Assembly: GCA_026225945.1 (NCBI GenBank)
Contig: JAMJFZ010000852.1
Location: forward strand, 1-64,000
DNA: 64,000 nt
Direction: 5' to 3'
Origin: Cricetomys ansorgei
Lineage: Eukaryota; Chordata; Mammalia; Rodentia; Nesomyidae
In this document: one piece after another, positions 63,148 to 64,000 of the stretch
Position numbering within the stretch: position 1 is the first letter of the stretch
Layout: each line of letters starts with the position of its first letter
The notes under the pieces: generated by a model
The model's input: the letters and a program-made list of their open reading frames with translations, nothing else
Database searches by the model: none
Told to the model about the DNA's origin: nothing
Program-made: the position numbers and the translations under genes

Positions 63148-64000
63148 GTAAGTTTCCTTCTTCGTGTTGTTTATTCTACTAAAGTTTGGAATTTTAAACA
63201 AAAATGAGGAACACATTTCACAAACAGGATAAACTTGAGGTAGTGCCACCCAGACCTCTCTACTACCATGATTCCCAATGGTTTTGTTGTTGTCGTTATT
63301 GTTGTTTGTTTGTTTGTTTTTTTAAGTCAAGGTTTCTCTGTTGTAACTCTGGCTGTCCTGGAACTCACTCTGTAGACCAGGCTGGCGTCAAACTCACAGA
63401 GAACTGCCTGCCTCTGCCTCCTGAGTGCTGGGATTAAAGATGTGCACCACCACTACTCTGCTAATTCCCAAAGTTCTTTGACCTGGGTTTTCATGTTATT
63501 ATTTGTTTGTCACTGTTTCTTCCTTTGGCCCAACTTCAGAAGTTCACTGAGTTGCATGTACCATTGTCATTGTCTTTTATGTAAATTGAAATGAATTTTA
63601 CAATGTTCTGAATATAATGGGAGCTTCTATTCAGTCCGGTAAACCATATCAAGAGTAGGATGGTGGAAGGTTTTGCATGCCAGTGAATGGGTCTCAAAGT
63701 TTGATTGAGGGAAACCTATATCTGCACAGAAAGCTCAGATGCTTGCTGCATTTGGTTCCATGTTCCCAGCACAAGGCCCATAGTCAGTCAAAAAACATTT
63801 CTCAGCTATCTCTCAGGGTCTTGGTTGACTAAACCAGTGATGGGCTTACTATGTTGAGCTGTTTATCCTAATTGATCCTCCTAACAGTGGGTCTCAACCA
63901 CATATTGCAGCCCTCTGAGTTGCTCAGGATACATCCCAGACCAATGAAAGATAATATTACAGGACTGAGACCCTGCATAATAGCTAAGACCCCAACTGAT
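63148..64000 (+). other. 5' part of the next Aff2 intron
   Basis: It begins at gtaagt and runs off the window. It contains an antisense B1 (63290-63465) and otherwise ordinary intronic sequence. The exons for the rest of the C-terminal homology domain should lie downstream. Confidence 0.8.
63290..63465 (-). repeat. B1 SINE, antisense
   Basis: A TTG/TTTG-rich head (the reversed tail), then caaggtttctctgttgtaac, ggctgtcctggaactcactc, tgtagaccaggctggcgtca and gagtgctgggattaaagatg. Little diverged compared with other repeats here. Confidence 0.95.

Overview
The window is mammalian nuclear DNA from a rodent. The evidence is widely spaced short exons with GT/AG splice sites, B1, B2/B3, B4 and ID-type SINEs, a URR1-like DNA transposon and Lx-type LINE-1 fragments, over a background of older mammalian repeats (MIR, L2, MER5-like). 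Mouse, rat, hamster or another murid/cricetid cannot be separated by eye. The only gene I can support is the plus-strand AFF2 (FMR2) orthologue, Aff2, an X-linked AF4/FMR2-family nuclear protein in mammals. Seven consecutive internal coding exons are visible at 89-126, 47503-47656, 49744-50741, 54665-54785, 58681-58900, 62228-62523 and 63084-63147. All have canonical splice sites. Neither the 5' nor the 3' end of the gene is present. Layout: after the first 38-base exon comes an intron of about 47.4 kb (127-47502), then six exons in the last 16.5 kb. The exons encode, in order, the end of a basic linker, the serine/acidic tract, the large central region with the family motif [11 protein letters not shown] and a nuclear-localisation-like basic end, two linker exons, a Thr/Ala/Val-rich exon, and the start of the conserved C-terminal homology domain. 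The introns hold old interspersed repeats, microsatellites and, in the third complete intron, a ten-unit 32-bp minisatellite inside about 2.3 kb of diverged purine-rich repeat. The most notable observation is that the Aff2 reading frame is broken twice as given. One base appears to be missing at about 49861-49868 in the large exon, giving a TAA at 49870. Another appears to be missing at about 54752-54763 in the next exon. Both lie in C-rich runs, while flanking codons, splice sites and exon order are intact. Consensus sequencing errors are therefore the simplest explanation, but true alleles should be tested. Other points are an octamer-motif cluster and other possible conserved noncoding elements in the long intron, a solo-LTR-like element with a TATA box, and several local tandem duplications. 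I found no bacterial-type genes, CRISPR array or novel multi-gene system.
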